The position numbers and the translations under genes were made by a program. From Cyanobacteria bacterium CYA (GTDB lineage: Bacteria; Planctomycetota; Phycisphaerae; Phycisphaerales; UBA1924), in NCBI GenBank assembly GCA_008363215.1, contig RHKP01000008.1, positions 1 through 64,000 of the forward strand: a DNA stretch of 64,000 bases, given 5' to 3'. Numbering within the stretch: the stretch's first letter is position 1; each line of letters opens with the position of its first letter. Under the pieces are notes generated by a model. That model was not told where the DNA came from. It saw only the letters and a list, made by a program, of their open reading frames with translations, and did not search any database. This document shows, in pieces, positions 17,844-26,116 of the stretch.

Positions 17844-18005
17844 ATGAGTCTTGACCCCTCGCTGAAGACCAAAGACAAGCTCGCCGGCGTGCGCAGCGTG
17901 ATGAAGCGTGCCGAGCGCATCGCCAAACTCAGCAACGACAAGCGCTTCGACCCCAAGAAGGACGCCGCGCTGGGCCTGCCCAAGACAAAGCCCGTCTCCA
18001 AGTGA
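17844..18005 (+). CDS. Small basic protein of the Chlamydia/Verrucomicrobia/Planctomycetes type
   Basis: A 53-residue, lysine-rich protein (MSLDPSLKTKDKLAG... ending PKTKPVSK). It matches the short basic family described for the PVC superphylum (TIGR04137 type): MSLD-SLK start, a central RAERI and a GLPK end. GAGGAG stands seven bases upstream of the ATG. Its role is not known to me; the charge suggests nucleic-acid or ribosome contact (inference). It is useful as a taxonomic marker for the window. Confidence 0.85.
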   Translation: MSLDPSLKTKDKLAGVRSVMKRAERIAKLSNDKRFDPKKDAALGLPKTKPVSK

Positions 18006-18009
18006 TCCC

Positions 18010-19185
18010 ATGGACGTCGCCGCACTGCTGTCGCGCCGCGCGCTGCAGATCGATGTCTCCGGCATCCGTCGCGTTTTCGAACTCGGTTCGAAACTGACCG
18101 ACCCTATCAACCTCTCCATCGGGCAGCCTGACTTCCCCGTCCCCGACGCGGTCAAGCAGGCCGCCATCGACGCCATTCGCGCCGACCAGAACGGGTACAC
18201 CCTCACCCAGGGCACTGCCGCTCTTCGTCAGCGCATCGCGCAGCATCTTGCCGCTGACTTGAACTGGCCCACGAGCGGCCCCGAGGCCCCCACCACCGCC
18301 GTCACCAGCGGCACCTCTGGCGCCCTCATGCTGGCCTTCCTGGCCGTCCTCAACCCGGGCGACGAGGTTGTCATCCCGGATCCCTACTTTGTCATCTATC
18401 CCCCGCTGGCCGCAATGTGCGCCGCCAAGCCCGTCCTCGCCGACACCTATCCCGACTTCCGCCTCACGGCCGCCCGCGTCGAGCCCCTGCTCACGCCCCA
18501 CACCAAGATCATCCTGCTCAACTCGCCTTCCAACCCGGCCGGCGTGGTCGCACGCGAACAGGATTGCCGCGATCTACTCGACCTGTGCCGCTCGCGCAAC
18601 ATCCTGCTCATCTCCGACGAGATCTACGACGCGTTCACTTTCTCCGACGGGCGCACGCAGCGAGATCCGGGCGGGCATCTCCGCTGTCCGACGCCCGCAC
18701 GTTTCCCCGGATCGCACGAATCAATGCTGCTCGTGCGCGGCTTCGGCAAGACGTATGGATGCACCGGCTGGCGCCTCGGTTACGCGGCCGGACCGTCGCC
18801 ACTCATCGCGCAGATCACCAAACTCCAGCAATACACCTACGTGTGCGCTCCGGCGCCGCTCCAGGCCGGGGCGGCTGCGGCCCTGGACACCGACATCGGC
18901 GACTTCGTGTCCGACTACCAGCAGCGCCGCGACATGGTGGTCGACAAACTCTCCCGTGTCACCGAACTGACCGCTCCCTCGGGCGCGTTCTACGCCTTCC
19001 CCAGGGTTCCCGAGCATCTGGGCATGACCGGCACCCAGTTCGCCGAACGCTGCATCGAGCACAAAGTGCTGCTCATCCCCGGCCGCGTGTTCAGTGCACG
19101 CGACACGCACATCCGCCTGTCTTTCGCGGCCCCGCGCACCAAACTCGAACAGGGCCTGGACATCATCGCGGGATTGATGGAGTAG
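18010..19185 (+). CDS. Class I/II pyridoxal-phosphate aminotransferase
   Basis: A 391-residue cytoplasmic fold-type I enzyme of the aspartate aminotransferase superfamily. The N-terminal INLSIGQPDFPVP, the cofactor-binding TSGTSGALMLAF, NSPSNPAGVV and DEIYDAF are in the expected order. The Schiff-base lysine is in GFGKTYGCTGWRLGY (about residue 245). The terminal arginine lies in HIRLSFAAP. The substrate cannot be decided. It starts four bases after the small basic protein stop, suggesting co-transcription. Confidence 0.9.
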   Translation: MDVAALLSRRALQIDVSGIRRVFELGSKLTDPINLSIGQPDFPVPDAVKQAAIDAIRADQNGYTLTQGTAALRQRIAQHLAADLNWPTSGPEAPTTAVTSGTSGALMLAFLAVLNPGDEVVIPDPYFVIYPPLAAMCAAKPVLADTYPDFRLTAARVEPLLTPHTKIILLNSPSNPAGVVAREQDCRDLLDLCRSRNILLISDEIYDAFTFSDGRTQRDPGGHLRCPTPARFPGSHESMLLVRGFGKTYGCTGWRLGYAAGPSPLIAQITKLQQYTYVCAPAPLQAGAAAALDTDIGDFVSDYQQRRDMVVDKLSRVTELTAPSGAFYAFPRVPEHLGMTGTQFAERCIEHKVLLIPGRVFSARDTHIRLSFAAPRTKLEQGLDIIAGLME

Positions 19186-19249
19186 GGATCAGGAATCAGG
19201 GATCAGAGAGTCCGGCGCGCCGGGCAACGGCCCGCCGACCTGGTCGAGC

Positions 19250-19300
19250 CGACCCGGACGTGTGTTCGAGGACTCACGAGGATCCGGCGTCCTGCCCGAC
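19250..19300 (+). repeat. Structured intergenic repeat, copy F (3' module only)
   Basis: The block CGACCCGGACGTGTG, then GAGGACTCACGAGG and ATCCGGCGTCC, matches the distal part of copies C and D. The 5' hairpin is not recognisable. The region is bordered by short words built on GATCAGG/GATC (19190-19207 and 19335-19347). Confidence 0.4.
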
Positions 19301-19351
19301 TCCGGGTGTCGTTCGTCCCAGATGGCTCATCCGTGATCGCTGATCCTTCTG

Positions 19352-19618
19352 CTACGCCGACTTGCCCGCCCATCGCGCCAGATCTTTGAGATCCGCCGTG
19401 CTGACGATCCGTTCGACTTCGCTCTCGGGCGCGCCCAGGTTCTTCAGCGCCGTGGCCGCCTGCTTCCACAGGCGCGCCGACTTCTTCTCATCACCCGCGC
19501 ACAGGTACAACTCGCTCACCAGTTCCGACAGTTTCGTCGCCGAGATCGTGTCGCGGTGCTCGTAGTACCGGTTCACGATCTTCTTCTGGTGGCTGGTCAG
19601 GTCGGGTCGCTTGGCCAT
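19352..19618 (-). CDS. Small protein of unknown function
   Basis: An 88-residue, helix-rich, mildly basic protein beginning MAKRPDLTSHQKKIVNRYYE. No membrane segment or known motif is visible. The ATG at 19618 has GGAAGAGG about ten bases upstream. The predicted helices (SATKLSELVSELYLCAG; SARLWKQAATALKNLG) suggest a small all-alpha, perhaps nucleic-acid-binding, domain. It converges with the aminotransferase gene and is divergent from the capsid block. Codon use is host-like. Confidence 0.62.
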   Translation of the reverse strand: MAKRPDLTSHQKKIVNRYYEHRDTISATKLSELVSELYLCAGDEKKSARLWKQAATALKNLGAPESEVERIVSTADLKDLARWAGKSA

Positions 19619-19771
19619 GTCCGATTGTTGGCCTCTTCCGGGAACCGACACAACCGGCACCCGTATCGATCTGATCTCGTCGGCCTGTTGCGGGTACGTC
19701 GCCCCTCGGGGGTGAATCTTCGACGCGATGGTCCGTTCCGAACCAGCCTGAACCGGATATCTCATCAAAGT

Positions 19772-19816
19772 GTGCGCGCGCCGGCAACGGAGCGGACGGC
19801 GCGTGCACGCTTTTTT
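19772..19816 (+). terminator. Terminator-like hairpin upstream of the portal gene
   Basis: GTGCGCGCGCC and GGCGCGTGCAC pair with one mismatch around a 15-nt loop and are followed by GCTTTTTT. No gene ends on the plus strand here, so it either insulates the capsid block or acts as an attenuator in its leader. The rest of the 338-bp spacer (19619-19956) shows no gene. Confidence 0.65.
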
Positions 19817-19956
19817 CTCCATTTCTTCTTGCACCTTGATTCTCCGGCACTTGCGCCCGCTTCGCCGTCGCCGCGACTCCGCCTTCGTGCGCGCGCCTGC
19901 GTCCACGTCGGGCATGGGTATGCCCCGCAGCGGGCGGGCAAAGGAGACAGGCACCC

Positions 19957-21465
19957 ATGTCCTACCGGCTCGAAGCGTTTTCCAGCGTCGGCCTCGATGA
20001 GGCATTGCTCCGGCTCGTCATCGACGAGCACACGTCGGGGCGCATCCCCCGACTTGCACAACTCTGGACGTACTTCCGGAATCCGCTCGAGCCGGTGGGC
20101 GCGGGTGAATCATCGGCCCGCCTGCCCGCCCAGCACCGCGGGCTGCCACCGCGCCTCGTCACTCCCTCCTCGCCCGTGCTCGACGACCGCTCACGCTCGA
20201 CCCGCGAAATCGTCGTCGAAAACGACATCGCATGGCGCATCGCCACCATGGTCGACTTCATGTTCGGCAAGCCCGTGCAGTTGCTCAGCACCGCCGACGA
20301 TGAACCGCTCCGCCGCACGATCGAGCGACTCCTCGATGCCATCTGGGAGCGATCCGGCGGCATCGCCCTGCTCCAGGACATGGCTCTGCTCGCTCATGTC
20401 TACGGATACGTCGACATGCTGGTCCGCCTCGACGAGCCCGCCCTTTCGCGCGCCGGCGCTCTTGCTCCCGGCGATGACGCCTCGCATCTGATCGAGCGCA
20501 TCGCCGCGATGGTCAGCATCGAGATCATCGAGCCGACGCGCGGCATCCCCATCGTCAGCCCGGAGGATTACCGAGGGCTCGACGCCTACGTCGTCCACTT
20601 CGAGCGCGAAGTCAATCAGACCGAGCCGTCGCGCCAACTGCGTCGCACCCTCTTCGCCCGCCAGCGCCCGCAGGCATCCGCAGCGCCGCGCCGCCGGCGC
20701 AGCGCTGTCACTGAAATCTTCGGGCCCGGGCTGTGGCAGCGCTACGAAGACGAACAACTCGTGGATGAAGCGCCCAGCGCGCTGCTGCCCGGCCTGGTGC
20801 CGATCGTCCACGTGCAGAACATGGCCCAGCCCTTCCGCTACGAGGGACTGAGCGAGGTTGAGCCGCTCATCCCCCTCCAGGACGAACTCAACACGCGCCT
20901 GTCCGACCGCGCCAACCGCGTGACGATGCAGAGTTTCAAGATGTACCTGGCCACCGGGCTCGACGGGTTCGACCGCGTGCCCGTCGCCCCGGGACAGATC
21001 TGGGTCACCGACAACCCCGACGCGAAGATCGAGTCGTTCGGCGGCGACGCCGACTCGCCCAGCGAGCGCGTTCATATCGACGAGATCCGCGAAGCCATGG
21101 ACAAGATCAGCGCCGTCCCGCCCCTGGCCGGTGGGGTCATCCGCGCCAAGATCGGCAATCTCTCCAGCGCCACGGCCCTGAAGGTCACGCTCATGGGTCT
21201 GCTGGCCAAGACCGCGCGCAAGCGCGTCACCTACGGGCGCGGGCTCACCGGCGTGTGCGAACTGGTGCTCGCGGCGCTCGACGCGGCCGGAGTCCTGCGC
21301 ACGAGCCCACAGGACCGGCGCCTCCGCGTGCTGTGGCCCGACCCTCTGCCCGTCGAACCGGGCGAAGAAGTCGCAGCCGCCCGCAACAAGATCGAACTGG
21401 GTGTTCCCGCCGAGCGTGTGCTCGGGGAACTGGGCTACGCGGCGAGCGATCCGGGCATCGCCTGA
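19957..21465 (+). CDS. Phage portal protein (SPP1 gp6-like)
   Basis: A 502-residue portal-type protein, the dodecameric ring through which DNA enters a capsid. Typical features are ENDIAWRIATMVDFMFGKPVQ near residue 90, an alternating beta/alpha wing, QDELNTRLSDRANRVTMQS near 310 (clip/stem region) and a long helical C-terminus containing SSATALKVTLMGLLAKTARKR. AAAGGAG stands upstream of the ATG. It is the first gene of a compact plus-strand block with scaffold-like and capsid genes. No terminase gene precedes it. Confidence 0.85.
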   Translation: MSYRLEAFSSVGLDEALLRLVIDEHTSGRIPRLAQLWTYFRNPLEPVGAGESSARLPAQHRGLPPRLVTPSSPVLDDRSRSTREIVVENDIAWRIATMVDFMFGKPVQLLSTADDEPLRRTIERLLDAIWERSGGIALLQDMALLAHVYGYVDMLVRLDEPALSRAGALAPGDDASHLIERIAAMVSIEIIEPTRGIPIVSPEDYRGLDAYVVHFEREVNQTEPSRQLRRTLFARQRPQASAAPRRRRSAVTEIFGPGLWQRYEDEQLVDEAPSALLPGLVPIVHVQNMAQPFRYEGLSEVEPLIPLQDELNTRLSDRANRVTMQSFKMYLATGLDGFDRVPVAPGQIWVTDNPDAKIESFGGDADSPSERVHIDEIREAMDKISAVPPLAGGVIRAKIGNLSSATALKVTLMGLLAKTARKRVTYGRGLTGVCELVLAALDAAGVLRTSPQDRRLRVLWPDPLPVEPGEEVAAARNKIELGVPAERVLGELGYAASDPGIA

Positions 21466-21505
21466 CCGCGCCCGTCACACACACCAACTGCAAAGGAGAC
21501 GCATC

Positions 21506-22045
21506 ATGGGATCAATCGGCGGAGGCGGAGGAGCGGGAGGCGGCGGAACCATCGGCGGCGGCTCAGGCTCCGGCGAAGAGCAGCCCCGCGACGAGTCGCC
21601 CGTCGCGTCGCACGCGGCGCTGACCGAGGAACTGGTCTGGAAGGCCCGCGCCGTGCGCGCCGAGTCTCGCGTCGGCGAACTCGAAGCCCGCATCGCCCAG
21701 ATCGAGCAGGAGATGGAGGAGTTGCGCACCACCAGCGTGCAGCAGCAGCGCAACCGCGACATGGCGCTCGAACTGGCCCTGGCCGAGGCCATCGACGCCG
21801 AGACGGCAAGCCTGCTCGTCGAGCGCGTGATGGCGGGGGACGAGTCGCTCGACGTTGCCGCGGCCGTGGCGGAAGTGAAGCGCACCAAGCCGTTCCTGTT
21901 CCGCGGTCCGGCGCGACGTTCGGTGATGAGCGGACAGCCCATCAGTGAAGGGCGCGACGTGCTCTCCGGGCTGGCCGACGAAGCCAAGGCCTCGGGCGAC
22001 CGGGCCGCCCTGCTGCGATACCTGCGCGCCCGTCGAGGCGCGTGA
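21506..22045 (+). CDS. Scaffold-like coiled-coil protein of the capsid block
   Basis: A 179-residue protein with a glycine-rich start (residues 1-25). A strongly helical coiled-coil segment follows (about 50-95, SRVGELEARIAQIEQEMEEL), then a short basic C-terminus. Placement between portal and capsid, size and coiled-coil content are what scaffolding proteins show; there is no signature motif, so this is a contextual call. The ATG at 21506 has GGAG seven bases upstream. Confidence 0.6.
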   Translation: MGSIGGGGGAGGGGTIGGGSGSGEEQPRDESPVASHAALTEELVWKARAVRAESRVGELEARIAQIEQEMEELRTTSVQQQRNRDMALELALAEAIDAETASLLVERVMAGDESLDVAAAVAEVKRTKPFLFRGPARRSVMSGQPISEGRDVLSGLADEAKASGDRAALLRYLRARRGA

Positions 22046-22093
22046 TCGAGTGCATCTGACCGTTTCACACACCTGACAAGGAGAGGAAACCAC

Positions 22094-23266
22094 ATGGCAT
22101 TCACCGGCAAGGCAACGTACGACGGCGGGAGCACGCTCCCGGAACTCATGGAAGACGTCTGCGACGTCATCGGCATCATCAGCCCGTTCGAGACCCCGCT
22201 GCTGGATCATCTCGGCGACGCCAAGCGCCCGGCGAGCAGCACGCTGCATGAGTGGATCGAGGACAAACTGCTTCCCAACACCGGGCAGATCAACCAGACC
22301 ACCTTCACGCCCACGCCGCAGACCTGCACCGCCGTCATCGTCGACGACGCGACGGTCTTCCAGGTGGGCGACCTGGTGCGCCCCGGCACGTCCAGCGAGG
22401 TCATGTTCGTCGCCTCCATCAATACCGGGACGCAGACGCTGACGGTGGTGCGCTCCTACGGGAGCACGTCGCCGGCCACGCTGGCCAACGACATGGCGTT
22501 GTTCATCCTCGGCAACGCCGCCCTCGAAGGCGCCGAGGCGCCGCAGGCCCGATTCACCACCCGCGTCCGCAAGCAGAACTACACCCAGATCTTCACGGCC
22601 GCGATCGAGGTCAGCGGCTCGATGCAGGCGGCTCGCTCGCACGGCGTGGGTGATGAGATCGACTACCAGAAGCAGGAACGCATGCGCGAACTCCTGCGCG
22701 ACCTGGAGAACTGCGTCATCAACGGCGTCGCGCCCGCCAGCACGCAGCACGGATCCTCCACCGTCCGTCGCTCGATGAACGGCATCAACCACTCCATCCA
22801 GACCAATCGGTTCATTCCCGGGGAGGGCGAGATCCCTGACGGAGACGGCGCCGGCGACGAACTCAATGAGGCCGTCCTCAACGCTGCCCTGCGCGCCATC
22901 TGGGAGAAGTCCAGCGGCACAGTCGACACCATCGTCGTCGGCGGGGCCCAGAAGCGCCGGCTCAACTCCTTCACCACCGGCAGCCGCGCCTATCTGCCCG
23001 AGGACACCGCGTTCCGCAACCTCGTTTCGGTCTACGAGAGTGACTTCGGCGTCTGCCGGATCATCCTCAGCCGCTGGATGCCCGCCGACAGTCTGCTGCT
23101 GCTTGACTCGGGCCGCATCGCCGTGCCCCCGCTCCAGGGCCGCAGTTTCCACTACAAGCCGCTTGCGGCCAAGGGCGACTCGGTGTGCGGGCAGGTCATC
23201 GGCGAGTACACGCTGGAGTTCAAGAACGAGGCGGCTCACGGGGCGATCACCGGGCTGGCTGTGTAG
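22094..23266 (+). CDS. Major capsid protein, DUF5309-like
   Basis: A 390-residue structural protein. The opening LPELMEDVCDVIGIISPFETPLLDHLG, the middle RKQNYTQIFTAAIEVSGS and SHGVGDEIDYQKQERMREL, and the end RSFHYKPLAAKGDSVCGQVIGEYTLEFKN follow the DUF5309 (HK97-fold, SU10-type) capsid family. AAGGAGAGG is the ribosome-binding site. A strong terminator follows directly, as is common after highly expressed capsid genes. Confidence 0.82.
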   Translation: MAFTGKATYDGGSTLPELMEDVCDVIGIISPFETPLLDHLGDAKRPASSTLHEWIEDKLLPNTGQINQTTFTPTPQTCTAVIVDDATVFQVGDLVRPGTSSEVMFVASINTGTQTLTVVRSYGSTSPATLANDMALFILGNAALEGAEAPQARFTTRVRKQNYTQIFTAAIEVSGSMQAARSHGVGDEIDYQKQERMRELLRDLENCVINGVAPASTQHGSSTVRRSMNGINHSIQTNRFIPGEGEIPDGDGAGDELNEAVLNAALRAIWEKSSGTVDTIVVGGAQKRRLNSFTTGSRAYLPEDTAFRNLVSVYESDFGVCRIILSRWMPADSLLLLDSGRIAVPPLQGRSFHYKPLAAKGDSVCGQVIGEYTLEFKNEAAHGAITGLAV

Positions 23267-23298
23267 TTTCGCGGGGACCGGGGGGACTCGCGTGCGCT

Positions 23299-23331
23299 CC
23301 GGGCGGGGGCAACACCCCGCCCGGGGTTTTT
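23299..23331 (+). terminator. Rho-independent terminator after the capsid gene
   Basis: A perfect 10-bp stem CCGGGCGGGG / CCCCGCCCGG is followed by GGTTTTT. It separates the portal-scaffold-capsid genes from the connector-like genes. Confidence 0.85.
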
Positions 23332-23346
23332 CAGAAGGAGGTTCAC

Positions 23347-23994
23347 ATGAGTTTTGCAAACGACGTGCTCCTGCTCACGCTCGAACCGGCCCTGTTCCGC
23401 GACGTGGCATGGGTCAGTCAGCGGCTCGTGCTCGGGGCCGGATCGTGCTCGGGCACAGTGCTGACGATGACGAGCCAGGACGTGCTCTTCGACGCGGGCG
23501 GCGTCGACACGGGCAACGTCGTGCTCGTCGCGGGCACCGGCTACGAAGTGATCGCGCGTGTGTCGGGCACGGTGCTGACCATTTCGCGTCTGCGTGCCTC
23601 GGACGACGACGCGCTGACCCCGGTCAGCGGCGCCAGCGACGTCGAGGTCAGCGTGCCGACCTTCGCCCCGCAGATTGCGATGGTACACCGGCAGGTGCTC
23701 CGCATGATCGGCATCGAACCCGACGTGCCCGAAGAAGCAGGGAGCATCGGCCCGTCGGCGATCGTCAACCCCGGGGCGCTGGCCCGCGTCGAGGCGCTGG
23801 GCGCGCTGCACCTGATCTACGCGGCTGCCGGTTCGGCGCTGGGGCCCGAATCGGCGCCGGCGCGCAAGGCCGAGTTCTATCGTCAGCGCTTCGCCGACGA
23901 GCGCCAGCGGGCGGTAGCGATGATCGACACCGACGCCGACGGGCAGCCCGACGCGGTGCGCCGCCTGAACATCCTGGCCTTGGTGAGGGGGTGA
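23347..23994 (+). CDS. Capsid-block protein, probable head-completion or connector protein
   Basis: A 215-residue protein after the capsid terminator. GGAGG lies six bases upstream of the ATG. Its first 110 residues are beta-rich (LTLEPALFRDVAWVSQRLVLGAG...) and the last 90 helical (VHRQVLRMIGIEPD; AEFYRQRFADERQRAVAMID). The helical part resembles small head-tail connector proteins. No signature motif is visible; the call rests mostly on position. Confidence 0.5.
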   Translation: MSFANDVLLLTLEPALFRDVAWVSQRLVLGAGSCSGTVLTMTSQDVLFDAGGVDTGNVVLVAGTGYEVIARVSGTVLTISRLRASDDDALTPVSGASDVEVSVPTFAPQIAMVHRQVLRMIGIEPDVPEEAGSIGPSAIVNPGALARVEALGALHLIYAAAGSALGPESAPARKAEFYRQRFADERQRAVAMIDTDADGQPDAVRRLNILALVRG

Positions 23995-23998
23995 GGCG

Positions 23999-24403
23999 AT
24001 GCTGGTGCTCAATCCGGAGAAGGTCACGTTCGCCGGCCAGGCCTGGGACGGCGTCGAATCGATCGCCATCGATCGGCTGGCGCATCGGCTGGTGCAGGAA
24101 TGGAGCGATGCCGGCCCGCAGATGGTCTGGGCCGACGTACCCGAGCAGCGCGTGCGGATCGCCCTGGTGCAGCGGTTGGATAGCGGGTCGATGCAGAGCC
24201 CGCTGCCGGGGACGACGGGGTTGCTGCGCTTCGAGGCAGCCCGCTCAGGCAGCGACGCCGGGCGTGTGAGCATCGAGGCCGAGGTGGTGGTCGGTGACGT
24301 GCGGCATGAGGTCACGCGCAAGGGCGGGCTGCGGTCCATGGTGCTGTGGGCCCTGTCGGCCGACGGTGTCACCGACCCGGTCAGCGTGGGAGATGCGGCA
24401 TGA
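23999..24403 (+). CDS. Capsid-block protein of unknown function
   Basis: A 134-residue, beta-rich protein without signal peptide. It starts four bases after the previous stop and overlaps the next start (ATGA), so the three genes are translationally linked. Stretches such as VESIAIDRLAHRLVQEWSDAG and GLLRFEAARSGSDAG recall small phage tail or connector proteins, but no family is recognised. Confidence 0.5.
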   Translation: MLVLNPEKVTFAGQAWDGVESIAIDRLAHRLVQEWSDAGPQMVWADVPEQRVRIALVQRLDSGSMQSPLPGTTGLLRFEAARSGSDAGRVSIEAEVVVGDVRHEVTRKGGLRSMVLWALSADGVTDPVSVGDAA

Positions 24404-24780
24404 GCAGTTCATTCAAGACTCTTGACCTGTTCGGCTCGGGCCCGCACCGCTTCAGCATGGGCGAGCAGGGGCTGTACGTGGTGGCACTGCGGGCGTTCGG
24501 CGATCCTTCGATCCCGGGATCGGCCGCATTCGGAGACGTCGAACTGGAGGTGGTGGTGCGCGGGCGTCTGACGGCCGCCGGCGACAGCGCGCTATGGGCA
24601 CTGCGTGATGCGATCAAAGCGCAGGCGACGCATCCCTCGACAGGCGGGACGCTGGTGGACCATCACGGGCGATCGTGGACGGGGATGACGCTGGTGGCGT
24701 ACGTGGAGGCCGACCGGGTGGATCGCGGACGGGTGGTCAGCGTGGGGTACGAGGCGAAGTTCCGCAAGTTTGTGGGCTGA
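24400..24780 (+). CDS. Capsid-block protein of unknown function
   Basis: A 126-residue, beta-rich protein whose ATG overlaps the preceding TGA. The segment DVELEVVVRGRLTAAGDSALWALRDAI followed by YVEADRVDRGRVVSVGYEAKFRKF is similar in build to the gene before it. The two may be a related pair of tail-tube or completion proteins (inference). It is the last gene of the block. Confidence 0.5.
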   Translation: MSSSFKTLDLFGSGPHRFSMGEQGLYVVALRAFGDPSIPGSAAFGDVELEVVVRGRLTAAGDSALWALRDAIKAQATHPSTGGTLVDHHGRSWTGMTLVAYVEADRVDRGRVVSVGYEAKFRKFVG

Positions 24781-24936
24781 GGTGGGGAAGGGACGAAGTG
24801 AAGCGGGTGAGAAGGTCTCTACCTGGAGAAGGAAACCTCCGCGTGACTCGGCTCTCTGCCCAACCTGAGCCCTGGACTCTGATGCCCGGTGTCTGGCGCC
24901 CAGTGCTTGCTGCCAGGTGCCTGGCGCCTGTCGAAC

Positions 24937-25428
24937 ATGCGGCAACTGGAGATCGTGCGCCAGATCTGCCTGGAGTCGTCGGACGGAGCATTCATCGACG
25001 CGGCCCCGCCGCACGGTGGGGTGGCCAACGATTTTCTCTCGTCGTGGCTGACGACATTGTCGGAGCACTCCGGATCGCCGCTGGTGACGCATTCGCCGGC
25101 CGACTAGAGCACCTACTGGAACGTGGACGAGGGCGTGCAGGAGTCTTCGGAGACGATCCCGGTCAAGCGCCTGCGCATCTGCAAGCGCGGCGTCGACGCG
25201 CTCACCCCCACCACTGACCAGATCGTCCCCGGCTACGCCTTCGACGACGTGAGCGATTCGGGCGTGTTTCAGCATCACCTGGGTTTCGCGCTGATCGGCG
25301 GGGCGAGCGGCCTGAGCGGGGATGTGCGCGAGGCAGCCATCGAGTGGGCCAGACTGAACGTGCCGGCGCCGACGAGCCGTCTGCCGGCCAACGTGCCGGT
25401 GCTCGGGCGGCGTCGCCGTCGCTGCTGA
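24937..25428 (+). pseudogene. Reading frame interrupted by one in-frame TAG
   Basis: From the ATG at 24937 (MRQLEIVRQICLESSDG...) the frame is open to a TAG at 25105-25107. It continues in the same frame without a further stop to 25428 (YWNVDEGVQESSETI ... NVPAPTS ... LGRRRRRC). Codon use is similar on both sides of the TAG. The C-terminus has the P-x-P and arginine cluster of a PEP-CTERM tail but lacks the hydrophobic helix between them. This may be a decayed exported protein, or a phage-block gene translated by amber read-through. The bases before it (24886-24935) are built of short repeated words (GCCAGGTGCCTGGCGCC). Confidence 0.45.
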
Positions 25429-25451
25429 TCGTCTGGCCAGGCCCCTTCGGC

Positions 25452-25457
25452 TAGACT
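25452..25457 (+). promoter_or_regulatory. -10-like TAGACT directly before the 25464 gene
   Basis: The hexamer ends six bases before the ATG, predicting a leaderless message. No Shine-Dalgarno is present. Confidence 0.45.
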
Positions 25458-25463
25458 CCGCCC

Positions 25464-26003
25464 ATGACCAGACACACGGGCCGAGTCTCGTCTTGCCGGA
25501 CATGGTCGTGCGGCGTGGTGGCGTTCGTCAGCGCGTCCATGTGGGGATGCGGAGAAGTCGGCGTGAGGCAGGACGCGCTGGGCGAGGTGAACGCGGCCTT
25601 GGACGGGTTTCACGCCGGCGCGGCACAGGCGGACATGGAGGGGTACGTCGGACGGATGAGCCCGGAGGGGGTGTTTCTCGGGACGGACGCCGGCGAGCGC
25701 TGGGTGCGCGAGGAGTTTCGCGCGTTCTGCGAGCCCTACTTCAGCCAGGGGCGCGGGTGGGAGTATGTGCCGCGTGATCGGCACGTGCGCTTCTCAGGCG
25801 ACGGGCGGACGGCGTGGTTCGACGAGATCCTGAGCAACAAGGCCTACGGCACGCTGCGGGGCTCGGGCGTACTGACGCTCGATGAAGGGCAGTGGCGGAT
25901 CGAGCAGTACAACCTGGCGCTGCTGGTTCCCAACGGCGTGGCCAAGGAAGTGGTGGAGTTCATCGAGCGGCACGAAGTGGGCGACAGGCCTTCGGACCCG
26001 TGA
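25464..26003 (+). CDS. Probable lipoprotein with an NTF2/SnoaL-like domain
   Basis: A 179-residue protein. An N-terminal hydrophobic stretch ends in SMWGC (about 25-29), an acceptable though not ideal lipobox. The rest, VNAALDGFHAGAAQADMEGYV, then MSPEGVFLGTDAGERW and later WRIEQYNLALLVPNG, has the helix-then-sheet pattern of the SnoaL/DUF4440 group. These often serve as small binding or enzymatic domains. No catalytic residue can be assigned. It converges with the SDR gene across repeat copy B. Confidence 0.68.
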   Translation: MTRHTGRVSSCRTWSCGVVAFVSASMWGCGEVGVRQDALGEVNAALDGFHAGAAQADMEGYVGRMSPEGVFLGTDAGERWVREEFRAFCEPYFSQGRGWEYVPRDRHVRFSGDGRTAWFDEILSNKAYGTLRGSGVLTLDEGQWRIEQYNLALLVPNGVAKEVVEFIERHEVGDRPSDP

Positions 26004-26005
26004 CG

Positions 26006-26064
26006 AGAGTTCCCGCTGCATAGGACCCGGAGCGGCGCCCGAAGACGGGCACCTGCCCAGCGAC
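26006..26064 (-). repeat. Structured intergenic repeat, copy B
   Basis: On the minus strand: CGCTGGGCAGGTGCCCG, a TCTT loop and CGGGCGCCGCTCCGGGTCC (hairpin 26027-26060). Then comes ATGCAGCGGGAACTC, which matches ATGCCGCGGGAACTC in copy C. Outer-stem changes are compensated by G-T pairs. It lies 52 nt after the stop of the minus-strand SDR gene. Confidence 0.55.
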
Positions 26065-26116
26065 CTCGCACGCCTGTGACTGATCCCGGAACGGCATCAC
26101 GCATTCACGTGGACCT

